The position numbers and the translations under genes are program-made. The notes under the pieces were generated by a model that saw only the letters and a program-made list of their open reading frames with translations, was not told where the DNA came from and did no database searches. Source: Coniochaeta sp. PMI_546 (Eukaryota; Ascomycota; Sordariomycetes; Coniochaetales; Coniochaetaceae). From it: a stretch of 64,000 nucleotides of DNA. Below are positions 1-10,472 of this stretch, piece after piece (the first letter of the stretch is position 1; every line of letters starts with the position of its first letter). The stretch lies in NCBI GenBank assembly GCA_021432605.1, contig MU271160.1, positions 372,001-436,000 of the forward strand. The letters run 5' to 3'.

Positions 1-918
1 ATTACCTACACCACAACCTGCCCGGTCACAGAGACAGTCACGGCTTCCGGTTCCACTTACACCACGGTCTACACAACGACCAGCGTCGTGTACACCAATG
101 TCGGAACTACTATCTATGATACTGTGACTGGTCCTGGTGTGACCAAGACTTCCCAGGCCGTCGCCTACAGCACCATCACCTCTCTGTGCCCGATCACTGA
201 GACGAAGACAATTGGAGGCTCCACTGTCTACGTGACCTGGACTTCGACTTCGTTGATCACAACTCTAGTCCCTACTACCGCCTACAACACCGTCAGCGGT
301 CCTGCCGTGACCAAGACGGCCGAGACGGTCGCCTACAGCACCATCACGTCTGTGTTCCCCGTGACCGAGACGCAGACCGTGGGAGGGTCCACCATCTATG
401 TGACCAAGACCTCCACTCAGCTCATTACCACCAAGGTCGAGACCACGGTTCCTGTCTACACCACCTCGGCGACCACAGTGTACGCCACAACGGACGTCTT
501 CGAGACAACAACCTGCCCAGTTACCACCTATACCACCATCATCTCCGGCTCAACGGCAGTAGTCACCAAGACCAACACGAAGACCATCCAAGTCACAACC
601 TCCTTCATCGTGACCGAGGTCGTGCCCGTGACCTTCACTTCCGAAGTCGACACAACCGTCGCCGTGACCGTAGGCTCGGGCTCGACCGTGACCTTGTACT
701 CGACCGGCTTCGTGACCGTCAACGGCACCGTCTTCACCACCAGCAGCCTCGCGCCGACGACCGTGGTTATCCCGACGACCGCCACCACCACCCGGTCCAC
801 CACTGCCTCCTCGACTACAGCTCCCTCCCAGGTGTCCACCGCCGCGGCGGAGCCCAACAACAGGGCTCCTGCCGCGGCTCTGCTCGCCGGTCTCTTTGGC
901 GTTGTTGCTCTTCTTTGA
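1..918 (+). CDS. Ser/Thr-rich GPI-anchored cell-wall protein, 3' part (5' end outside window)
   Basis: The frame is open from the first base to the TGA at 916-918 (about 305 codons), so the N-terminus lies upstream of the window. The protein is extremely rich in Thr, Ser and Val and carries recurrent T-x-CPVT-type units, as in fungal wall glycoproteins and adhesins. Two tandem copies of a 56-residue unit lie at 109-276 and 277-444 (39 of 56 residues identical by eye). The C-terminus ends in NN-R-A-P followed by a hydrophobic tail (AAALLAGLFGVVALL), a typical GPI-attachment signal with the omega site probably at the Asn pair. Inference: a heavily O-glycosylated, wall-linked surface protein. 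There is no catalytic domain in the visible part. Confidence 0.85.
   Translation: MTYTTTCPVTETVTASGSTYTTVYTTTSVVYTNVGTTIYDTVTGPGVTKTSQAVAYSTITSLCPITETKTIGGSTVYVTWTSTSLITTLVPTTAYNTVSGPAVTKTAETVAYSTITSVFPVTETQTVGGSTIYVTKTSTQLITTKVETTVPVYTTSATTVYATTDVFETTTCPVTTYTTIISGSTAVVTKTNTKTIQVTTSFIVTEVVPVTFTSEVDTTVAVTVGSGSTVTLYSTGFVTVNGTVFTTSSLAPTTVVIPTTATTTRSTTASSTTAPSQVSTAAAEPNNRAPAAALLAGLFGVVALL
109..444 (+). repeat. Two tandem 168-bp coding repeats in the wall-protein gene
   Basis: Residues encoded at 109-276 and 277-444 align without gaps. Each begins T-x-Y-(D/N)-T-V, contains VAYSTITS and GGST-x-YVT, and ends LITT-x-V. Such in-frame repeats are known to expand and contract in fungal adhesins; whether this one varies is not visible here. 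Confidence 0.8.
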
Positions 919-2934
919 TTTCAGGATCGTTTCAAAACATAATCACTTTTTATATTATTTTCTCTTCTCTTCAAACTTGGAGCTTCCCGCGAGGCTTCCA
1001 CTAGGGACCAACATAATTCTATATCATGAGGCGTACAACGGGACGAGGGTTTACGACCGAATTGATGACACTCCTTAGACTTACGAACGGCATTGGATAG
1101 GGATTCGGAGGTCGGAGAGGCATGCATGTGCATTTTGACCCTTCTTTGCCCTAATATATAAGTGGCGGATTTTAAGGAAATTGAGGACGGGAAACAAAAA
1201 CAAATGGTCAGCGCCCAACGAGCGAGAGCTCGGGGGAATAATGGACCTGTAGGAACTTAATTTTCATGTATATAGCATTCACATAGGGTGGTGGTCAGGA
1301 TAGATCTGCTGCCTTTCGTAGTCAACCAGTCTACGAGTTGAACATCAACAAATTCCATAGTATCAAAATGGTCTGCCCATGGGTTTCTTCCAGCAACTCC
1401 AGTGCCCGAGTGAAGCACCAATGAGTCTTCCAAACGCTGACATGGTGTCAGTTCACCCAAACTGCTTGCAAAGTATTTGTGCGAACCAGACATTTCGATC
1501 GATCATCAAGCCAACCACTTCTCTCAGACCAACTTCACGCAGAAGGATCGGCTGACTGAGCCACACCGAGCTCACACCACTTCACATAGCGATAACTGAT
1601 ATAGCACCCCGACGTCATGTCGCAGACCTAAGCGTTGGAGGCTCTGCAAGACTGCAACCCCCTCTTCCCCCTCTTCACCGAAACGGAAATCCTGGACAGC
1701 GAACATTCTGCCTGGGGTCACCAGAAGGTAGGGTTGTATCGCTCCAGAAACCAAGTTCTGGAAACCTATGCACTCTGGTTCAGACTGCTATACAACTAAA
1801 AACTTGGCTTGAGCAGTGCAAAGATGGAACGTCGCACCAACGCCCAAAGCGACACACTCGGAGAACAATGGGTTTTGGCCCATGTGACCTAGAAGGCCTC
1901 GTATTCATGAACCGTGGAACAACCACGTTCTCAATGCCCGACTGAACGGGGATGAGAGCACATTGGTAGCTGGGACCACACACAAACAAGATGCCCCTAG
2001 GAACGAGACGATAGAGGGGGGAGCAGTGTGGAAAATGTGCTGGGGGCTAACAGCTGGGCCAATCACCGTTGTCAGGTCAAGTGCGATGTAAGTTATAACG
2101 GAAGCGAAAAAACAACTTCCGCACTTGAGCTAACTGTGGTAGAAGCTTCTGAAGTTAACTGCGGGCTTGTGCCCGGAAAGAAGTATAAGGGTGACCGGAC
2201 GTCACGCATGCGGTTAGCCGGCTGCCTTATGCTCCAGGCTGATGAGCATGCTTGTAGATTTGGACAGCACCGGAGCACGAAGAAATGGCTCGGAGTTCAC
2301 ACACATAATGAGCTGAGCTGGGTTACCGGGGAGTGGGATTATGCGTTTCCTGTCCTCCACCTATAACAATCGCGTCCCTGCCCGGCCCTTTCGCGCAAAT
2401 CCAAATATCAGGAGAGGCGCAGAGCCGTGAGTCGGATATCTGCCGTTCTCCCGTCGTATACAGTGCTGGGTGACTCCAGGTGTTCTGCATGCGCTCTGCC
2501 ACGCGTAAAGAATTGGGAAAGCGAAGGCCTGCGAGTGAGATAGTCCCAGGAAATGCATTCGAAATTGCCTCCACTCGAAATCTATCGATAGGGACTTAAG
2601 TCCTGGACTCCCTGTTCCTCAAACGCAACAATTCACGTTCAACCCATGAGGTCTACTAATACCAAGGGTATCAAATGCCATTCAAGACTCCACCATCTCG
2701 CGTGTCGTCTCATTCCAGAGTACCTCCGATCCATGCATTTCCCGTGCCATCAATCCCTGGCCTTGCTGTTCCGGTTATCCAACCGGGACTCCGCAACACC
2801 TCCGCGTGCCACGGCGCAAGCCGTGTAGGCCCTGAGCTACCACAAGTGGCACTTCCGTCCTCTCGCACTGTCGCCCTTAGGTCTCCTGCCTGGTCCAGGG
2901 CCATACACTCCAGCGTTGTTGAGATTTAGGCACG
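919..2934. other. Intergenic, 2 kb, no supported gene
   Basis: This stretch holds the 3' flank of the wall-protein gene and the 3' flank of the convergent SLC1-type gene. Short open frames exist on both strands (for example 1257-1493 minus and 2028-2366 plus). They lack GC-rich third positions, splice context or recognisable motifs. No tRNA, repeat or transposon ends were recognised. Confidence 0.5.
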
Positions 2935-3909
2935 TTATATCGCTTGCTTGATCTCGACGCCAGAGGCTTTCAGAGCTCTGTCCCGCTCCAGCTCTGTGGG
3001 CACCCGGGTACCCCTTGCTTTCGCAGTGAGAACCACGAGCTCTCGGAGCATGAGCTCACGCGTCGACCGGGTAAGCTCGTCGACGTCAGCCGTCGTGAGC
3101 CCCTTGGTCGGAATGGGGTCGAGTACTAGATTAGGTTGTCAGTATGGAGCTATGACGTAACGAGACGAACTTCAAGGCGGACGCATACCCTTAATTGGTA
3201 TCCTCCCGGACTTAAATACCATGCCCTTGATCCATAGGATATGGCTGTAGTTGGCCACCACACACGGAACAATAGGCACCTGAGCCTGCACCGCCAGATG
3301 GAACGCGCCCTTCTTGAACGGCAGGAGCATGGGCTCCTTGGAATAACTCCTCGTGCCCTCGGGGAACATGTACACGCTCTGCTTCTTCGCCTGCATCTGC
3401 TCCGCGGCACCGGCCATAGCCTGGCGCGCATCCTTGCTGTTCTTGCGATCGATGAACACCGCGCCGCTCAGGGTCATGAACCAGCCCAGGAACGGTATGC
3501 TCTTCAGCGACTTCTTGGCCGTCACGCCGCAGTTCTTGGGGAACATGGCGCCCAGCATCAGCACGTCCAGCTCGGTCTGGTGGTTGCCGATGAACACGGC
3601 CGGCCGCACGTTCTCGAGGTGGCCCTTGGGGTCGATGATGTCGAAGCGCACGCCCGTGGTCAGCTCCATGACCCAGGCGAAGGCGCGGCCGGTGGCATGT
3701 TGTGCGGAGTGGGCGTTGCCCGTCGTCAACCTCAGCAAGATGGAGACGAACACGCCGTAGGCGGCGCAGACGAGGAGGGAGATGTATGAAGCTAGTAGTC
3801 TGGCGACGAAGGCCGCCTTTGGTATGAGGAGGGACAACATGTAGAAGGAGATGGTCAAGGCGGTGTAGCCCACAAGGAAGTAGGCGAGGTAGTAGAGTAT
3901 TGACGACAT
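2935..3909 (-). CDS. SLC1: 1-acyl-sn-glycerol-3-phosphate acyltransferase
   Basis: Two exons: 3909-3189 and 3125-2935. The 63-nt intron has GTATGC at its start and CCTAATCTAG at its end. The product is 303 aa. Residues 1-60 are strongly hydrophobic (membrane anchor, ER or lipid droplet). Acyltransferase block I is NHQTELD at 109-115 and block III is FPEGTR at 182-187, the acceptor and phosphate-binding motifs of the PlsC family. After the intron the protein continues with IPTKGLTTADVDELTRSTRE, a typical Slc1 tail. Without this intron the frame stops at once, which supports the splice. Role: acylation of lysophosphatidic acid to phosphatidic acid in glycerophospholipid synthesis. It is divergent from the LCHN-like gene. 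Confidence 0.92.
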
Positions 3910-5002
3910 GGTCTTTGTGTGTTGAGATGTTGACCGCTGTTGGGGCGGTTATCTTGACCCTCTCGGTCGCGGAAGATCGTCCGAACTGTGTCGGGTGGTG
4001 TGTACGAGGCTCTAGGGCGTAAGTTCAGTGGCTTCCAAAAGACGGCCTCGTTCGTCTAGACGGTGTAAGACAAGCCGGACCCCAGGGAAGGAGACTCCGG
4101 TGGAAACGAGAGAAATAATGCTGAATAGGTGCTCTAGGTACGGATCCGCATAGGCAGGGCCATGTGTATCGGCACACTGCACACCGACAGGAAGGAAATG
4201 AGGGTTGTTGGAGTTGGAAAAAGAGATGTTGTCTCGATGGTAGTACCGAAGACGGAGAACAAGACAGTGTGGGGAATGCCTGACAAGTTGAAGAAGAAAA
4301 GGTGGGATGACAGCAAAGCATGTGACGCCTGTGATAGGCTACGATCTTCTCTTGCACCCCACCGGGACTAGCCGAGGCTGCATCTTGTTGAGTGAGAGTT
4401 CTATGTACAAACTATGTAGTACCTACTAAGTCTACCAGGTACCTTATGTCGTGAACCGGTGAGCAGTGGACAGTGACCACCAGGACTAGTAGAGCTAATT
4501 TGGGGATGCCATTCAAGAGAACCCGGTTGGAGAGAATCGAGTATCATGATTAGATTCGCAGGGCGGAGGTCGAACTGGGCTTTGTCTCTGATCAAAGGTT
4601 ATTTTCAGTTCTCGCCGAGTTTCCTTTCTTCATACGCCTCTACCTCAATAATTATGCACGGGTCTATTATTGACTTTGACCTGTTGTGAGGTGTTTTTGC
4701 TTTGCCATGTCTTGTGCCAACATAGTACACAAGTAGAAGTACAGCGTTGTTATAACTATCACGTGCGAGTGACGTGCTGCTCCAAATGTTCTCCGAGCGC
4801 CAAGAAAGTCACTCTGTATCCTTTCCCGTCATGCGACAACCGAAACATCTCCATTACCTTGCGGTAGACAGCAGCATTCCGAGACAAGACTCTGCTACAC
4901 CACGCTTCGCATGACGGGCTAGATGCAGTGTCGCCCAGTCATACACTGTCTAAATTGATATCTTGCTGGATGTAGCCCCTTGTAGACTTGGTCGCGTGCG
5001 CA
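3910..5002. other. Divergent promoter region (SLC1 / LCHN-like)
   Basis: About 1.1 kb separates the two divergently transcribed genes. It contains no codon-biased open frame, RNA gene or repeat that I can recognise. It presumably carries both promoters and 5' UTRs. Confidence 0.5.
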
Positions 5003-7131
5003 ATGGCAGCCTCTCGCCGAGGTCAGCCTCCCCTCTCCGTCCGCCTGCCGAAGCCATCCCTGCAGGCATCGCTGCCGGACCTGCCACACATCTCGGCACT
5101 CTTCCTTATCGACTTCGACGTCAAGGCCGGCTACACCATCATATGGAAGCGCGCAGTTCCCGGTCTCGAGCTCGAGGGTGTCGTCGAGTACAAGAGCCTG
5201 CCCTCCGGTCTCCACACTGTCACCGACGACCTGATCTACTTTGTCCACGATGGCGGGTATGCTGGTCTCAGCGCTTTCTTGAACACGAGGACCGAAGATG
5301 AAGGAGCACGGAATGCACGCATGATTGCCGTCGGCATATTGGTGCCACTCAGTTATGGCCGGCTCGGAAGAGCTTGGCGACATGCCGAGGCATTGAAGGA
5401 GATGGCTACGTGAGCAAACATTATCCCACACAGCAATCAAGGGGGTGGATGTAGAAACTGACGGCGGAACAATGCAGACAACTTAGCGCTGATAGAAAGC
5501 ACACCGATATTCTCGAAAAGTACTGGAAGGAGCATGGGGCTCGCGACACCACCACTCCGCAGCCCTTGAGGGAATCACCACTCACCTCGCCAATCGCTAA
5601 TTCTAAACCGAGCCGCCCGGGAGAAGGACATACTAGGAATAGGTCCGCCTCTGACGGAACGGCCCTGATACCACCTGGCCACAGGCTGTCACCGTATCAC
5701 CCGGCTTGGAGCCTGACGAAGCTCCTGGAGACATTCGGCCCCCTGATATTCCCTATACACCGCGCGGCATTGCTACGGAAGCGCATTCTCATATCCACTC
5801 ATGCACCGGTGCATGAGGTTTGCAACTTTGGTTCGTCATCTCACCGCACCGGATTGAGGGTATCATGGCTAGACTAACGTGTCACAGTGTACGATATATC
5901 GATCCTCTCCAACATCCCCCTATCCGTCTCCGAAATTCTCGACCCCGACGCTCCGGTTCAGCGCCTCAGGCCTCTATTCACCGTGGGCGTCCACGACATA
6001 CCCTCGCTCGTCGAGTACCAGGCACCAAAGGACAGCACAAATTCGCAACCAGAAGATGACAACGCCATCGTAGAAGACAGCGGATGTGGCTGGATAGCCT
6101 GCACAACGGACAGCATCCTCGCTGTCAAGGGCGAGCTGTGGGACATGCTCATCACCATGCCACCACCCTACTCCTCCAATGCGAAGGAGAAGTCCTGGCC
6201 TACCGTCGAGTCACCCAAGGGCGTTCCTATACGCGCCACACAGCGCGACCTGCGCCGATTCAAGCATCTCCAGTCCAGCCTAGCACGACTGACCAAGCGC
6301 TCTGCGACACCATCCAGGACAGCGTCCGGCAGCGCCCCAACCCCAGGTCCACATCCCGCCGGCAGCAGCAGCGCCAACACCAGCCCCCAAGCACCAGCCT
6401 CTGACATCCGCCTCTCTCGCCCGAACACCACCACCCGCCCTCCCCCCGATCCACTCAGCATAGCGGACTACGAGTCCGACAGGATCGTCGAGCCCTCGAC
6501 CTGGGCGGCCCTCGCGTACAGCGGCTTCATGTGGTGGGCCAGCGCGGGCGAGCAGCGGCGCGGCGAGGAGGCGGACGAGACGGGCCAGGACGCGGCCTTG
6601 CTCGCGGACTTGGGCCCTCTCGCGCCGACGATGGGCGGCACTCCCGGCCTGCCGCTTGCGGCGTCGCTTGGGAGTCTGGGTCGGGGAGGAGAGGACGACG
6701 ATGGCAACGATGAAGACGAGGACGAGAGGGCGAGGATAGAGCTTGCTATTATTGCTTACTTCCACCGGTGGACGACGCAGATGTTGTCTGTGCTGGCGGA
6801 TATTGTGGATAGTTCGGACGAGGACGATATCCTGGGTATGGATGTTGGCTCTGCCGCTGTCGGAGGTGCGGATGGCGAGGGACACCACGGTCATGACGAT
6901 AGACGGCGGCTGCTTGGACCCGGCGTCCACAGTGGCGATGTCGAGGATGCCGACGACGAGAGCCCGGGTGCCTGGGTGCACGTCGACAGCGACGCGCTCG
7001 CGAACATGGGGCTTGATGTCTGGAGTCAGAGCGATGCCGAGTTTGTGAGGGACCTTACAGCGCAGTACTTTGCGAGGCGGGCGTATGTTGAGGGCAAAGG
7101 GGTTGAGGTCTGTGGGCTGAGGGTTTGTTGA
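5003..7131 (+). CDS. LCHN/DENND11-like DENN-family protein
   Basis: Three exons: 5003-5409, 5478-5830 and 5888-7131 (introns of 68 and 57 nt). The product is 667 aa. The start is the first ATG of the frame. Residues about 32-136 read ALFLIDFDVKAGYTIIWKR through MIAVGILVPLSYGRLGRAW, the hallmark N-terminal segment of the LCHN (DUF2347) group of DENN-like proteins. The second exon adds a Ser/Pro-rich linker, then HPAWSLTKLLETFGPLIFPI. The third starts VYDISILSNIPLSV, the conserved uDENN/DENN continuation. The C-terminal half has a long Pro/Ser/Thr low-complexity stretch and an acidic stretch before the final conserved block (DUF4484-like). Family knowledge: DENN proteins act as Rab exchange or regulatory factors; a Rab for this protein cannot be named from sequence. 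Confidence 0.88.
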
Positions 7132-7375
7132 GCGACTGGGTATACTTGTCTACTGGTATGTTATAATGGAGAGTCATAGACATATGGGAGGGTTTTTCTT
7201 GATTTTTGCGACACCGTCGCCTACGCAAGGGTGAGCTCTCTGTATTGTACAGTACGCATATTGTATGTATATGGCGGCTATGCATGCTCGATGCCCGAAC
7301 ATCTATCCGCTCATAAGCAGCAGCTCATGGCAGGCTCCCGCCATATAACATGCGGTTCTTTTTTAGACTCGCGCC

Positions 7376-8321
7376 TCAAACACCGAGATACTTCGCGGCG
7401 TGGTTGACATGATCCTCCGCAAACGTTGAAATAAAGTAGTAAGAGTGGTCATAGTCCTGCGATTGGTTAGCACATTTTTTCCATCCCATCGTCACCTTCC
7501 CCAATTCTTTCTGGCCAAGATTTACTCACCTCCTGATACCGCACCTCCGCGCCCTTCAGTCCGGCATCCTTAACCGCCTTCTCAAAGTTCTCGGGCAGCA
7601 GCTGTCCCTGCTTGTAGAAGTTGTCCCCCGTGCCCACATCGATCAGTATCTTCAGGTCATCCCCTTGGAACTTCTTGACCAGCTCCGTGGCGTCGTGCTT
7701 CTTCCACTCCTCCCTGTCGTCGCCCAGGTACCCCGTGAACGCCTTCTCGCCCCAGGGGCACTTGCTCGGGTTGCTGATGGGGGCAAAGGCGCTGCAGCTC
7801 TTGTACTGGCCCGGGTACTTGAGGTAGAGCGTCAGGGCGCCGTGGCCGCCCATGCTGTGGCCCGTGATCGAGACCCTGCTGGAGTCCAGGTACTTGCCGA
7901 ACTCCTCGTCCCCGAAGAGGGTCGAGGGCAGCTCCTTGGCCAGGTAGGTCTCCATCTTGTAACCCTTGCTGAAGGGTTCCCGGGTGGAGTCGAGGTAGAA
8001 GCTGGCGGCCTCGCCAAAGTCCCACGAGTCCTTCTCGCCGGGCAGGTTGAGGCCGCGGGGCGAGGTGTCGGGCCACACGAGGGCGATGCCGCGGCGGCTG
8101 GCGGCGTGGTGGAAGAAGCCCTTGTCGGTGCAGTTCTCCGGGGTGCAGGTCAGGCCGGAGAGGAAGATGAGGACGGGGACCTTCTGCGGGGATGATTTGA
8201 GGGCTTGGGGCGGGAGGAAGAGGTTGACTGCCATTGGGGTGCCGGTTGAGCTGGACTGGTGGGTGAGCTTGTAGATGCGCCCGCCGAAGGAGGCGATGCG
8301 GGCGTTTGTTGTGAAGGACAT
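7376..8321 (-). CDS. S-formylglutathione hydrolase (esterase D)
   Basis: Two exons: 8321-7530 and 7456-7376, with one 73-nt intron (GTGAGT...GCAG). The product is 290 aa, the usual family length. The nucleophile elbow GHSMGGH puts the catalytic Ser at residue 156. Asp233 in VGTGDNF and His268 in DYDHSYYF (encoded by exon 2) complete the alpha/beta-hydrolase triad. The conserved LSGLTCTPENC segment lies near residues 54-64. Role: hydrolysis of S-formylglutathione to formate and glutathione in cytosolic formaldehyde detoxification. The intron is required, because the unspliced frame loses the catalytic His. Confidence 0.95.
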
Positions 8322-8863
8322 GTTTGAAGGCTTGTATGTATGTATGTGCTCTGTGTTGAGTTGGGTTGGAATGTCGTTTGGGTTGGGGGATTAGAGGATG
8401 AGGTTGTCACTGTCACGGATGTGCTCAACAAAGACTGTGAGTTCTGTATGTTTGTACAATATTCTTTCAAAGTTTCTCCTCACTGATAAAACCGAGCTAC
8501 CTTATGAGGTATAACATAGTAGAATACCCAGTGGCTTGACGCGCCCGTCGGCGATATGTAACCGTGTGCCCCTCCATTTTCGCATGTCATTGCCGTCGTT
8601 GATAGCTTCATGTCCCCACAACGCCGAGAAACACCACTGCCGAATGTGGCTCTGGCGTCATTGCATGAGGGGTAAACTGTACCTCCGGGGGGTCGCTCCT
8701 CCCTACATGTGTACATGTAGATGCAAACATGCCCTGAAAACTCCGAGACCCGACCCTAATGCAGAATTCATAAACATAAAACATAAAACTCTCAACCCCA
8801 GTGCCAGCATGAATATGAACTCCGTCCTTTTTGTACACGCATAGTCCGGAGATGTTTGACTAC
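8322..8863. other. Intergenic: hydrolase promoter and 3' flank of secreted-protein gene
   Basis: The stretch lies between two minus-strand genes. AT-rich runs (near 8760-8800) probably belong to the 3' UTR of the upstream secreted-protein gene. There is nothing codon-biased and no RNA gene seen. Confidence 0.45.
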
Positions 8864-9333
8864 CTACCCGACCACACCACTCGTGACTGTCGAGTTGAGA
8901 TGACACTCAAAGCTGGCAATGTAGTGGTCCCAGCCGATGGCGCTCAGGTTGTACTTGTGCTCGTAGTCGAAGCTCACGGCGCCAAAAGTGCAACCCGTCG
9001 GCGAGGTGCAGATGCCGCCGCACGGCATGATGTACGGGTAGCAGAGGAAGGCCTCGCCGTCTGGCGCAAAGGTGGATGCATTGTTGGCGAAGGTGGATGT
9101 CATGTTGTGGCACTTGTCTAGCTCGTAGACCTCGTGCGTGCAGTTGCCTGTGGCATTGGCGCCGGTGCAGATTAGGATCTAGTAGTATTCCATGTTAGAT
9201 AAACAGAATCGTGAGGTAAAATAGTATGCAACTGGTGATTAGGTTCACTTACTCCTCCTACTTGCCGCTTTTGGATGGGTGTGGCTGTCGCCAGACTTGC
9301 TGCTAGAGCAACGAGAGCTGTGCTGAATTTCAT
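8864..9333 (-). CDS. Small secreted cysteine-rich glycoprotein (effector-like, function unknown)
   Basis: Two exons: 9333-9253 and 9178-8864, with a 74-nt intron (GTAAGT...ACTAG). The product is 131 aa. MKFSTALVALAASLATA is a clear signal peptide, followed by TPIQKRQ, a Kex2-type KR site. The mature part holds eight Cys (likely four disulfides) and six N-glycosylation sequons (NAT, NCT, NMT, NAS, NLS, NST). I do not recognise the family. Size, secretion signal, Kex2 site and even Cys count fit fungal secreted effectors or wall-associated small proteins; this is inference. A TATA-like element lies about 240 nt upstream. Confidence 0.82.
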
Positions 9334-10472
9334 TGCGAGGTTGGTAACTGTTATAATACAGTAGGTTCGTAAGACTTCCAAGTGATGCGCGCAGAGTTTC
9401 CGAGGCTCGACGGACGGTGGCTGGTTTGAAAAGGTCTTTTTATTCTAGAGCACTTCCACGCGTGTCTCAAGCTCAAACACTTGAAGATGATCTGAAGATG
9501 ATATGGAATGTAATGATGGCAGGAATGACGCCGTTCAACGTCAGGATCAAACCTTCCGTCAACCTCATTCTTATATACTCCCGGGAATGACCCCATCAAA
9601 TGTGTTACGTTGTAACTCCAGCCTTCGTCTGTGTCTGTACTCAGACTTCTACAAGGATTTCTACTAGTCCAACAGTGCGCGAGGTCCTCCGCAGTTACAC
9701 ATCCCAACCTCCACAAAAGCGACCAGTTGTAACGCTGCACAACAGTCTAACGCTCACAATTGGACCAGCCTCACACTGCCTCACAAAGAGGATTGGCCTC
9801 AACCTCGGACGTTTTGCAGGGACAGGGCACCAAACAATCTACAATTGCCTGTGAAAAAGAACCCAAATCCTCCCGGATAGTGCCAGAGTGCTGAATCCAT
9901 CTCAACACTCAGCATATACGTTGTATTCGATGGCAGTGCAAAGAGCAACACCATGACGGCTAAATCGACGTCATATTCAAGGGTCCACCTTATAGTGATC
10001 TGATGGATCTACAAGACTACAAGGGGCAAAGGGATGACCCGTGACCCGTATACGAGATGATCCGCATAGCATCGACATCCCAGGTCTAACAGGCATACAT
10101 ACGTGTACGCCTTGGACAGTTTACTGAGTTCAATCTTGCATTCCAAACACTGTCACGGAGACACACGAGTCCTGCGTGGTATGTGACGGTATCACAGCTT
10201 CACCGCGTACTGCATACTAGAGTTGTGCCACCACACTCGCACAGGACCCGGTAACGTATATACCGCGGGCTATCGAGAAGCAAGATACAAGCCCACCCAA
10301 TCAACAAGTTTCCATCCCCTTCACCCGTTCCTAATTCGTATCGTGACCGTCGTAAAGATTCTCATTACATGATATCCCATATAAAACGCCGTGATAATGT
10401 GGATGCAGCAAATTACCACCCCGACATTCCCTCGGCCTTCAATGCCTTTCTTGCTGGCCTCCTACACTCAGC
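9334..10472. other. Intergenic, 1.1 kb, between secreted-protein gene and AFI1
   Basis: Contains the promoter of the secreted-protein gene and the 3' flank of AFI1. Open frames here (such as 9351-9740 minus) lack coding character. No RNA gene or mobile element was seen. Confidence 0.5.
9573..9579 (-). promoter_or_regulatory. TATA-like element upstream of the secreted-protein gene
   Basis: TATATAA on the minus strand, 240 nt upstream of the ATG at 9333. It is the best-matching TATA box in this intergenic stretch; its use is inferred. Confidence 0.35.
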
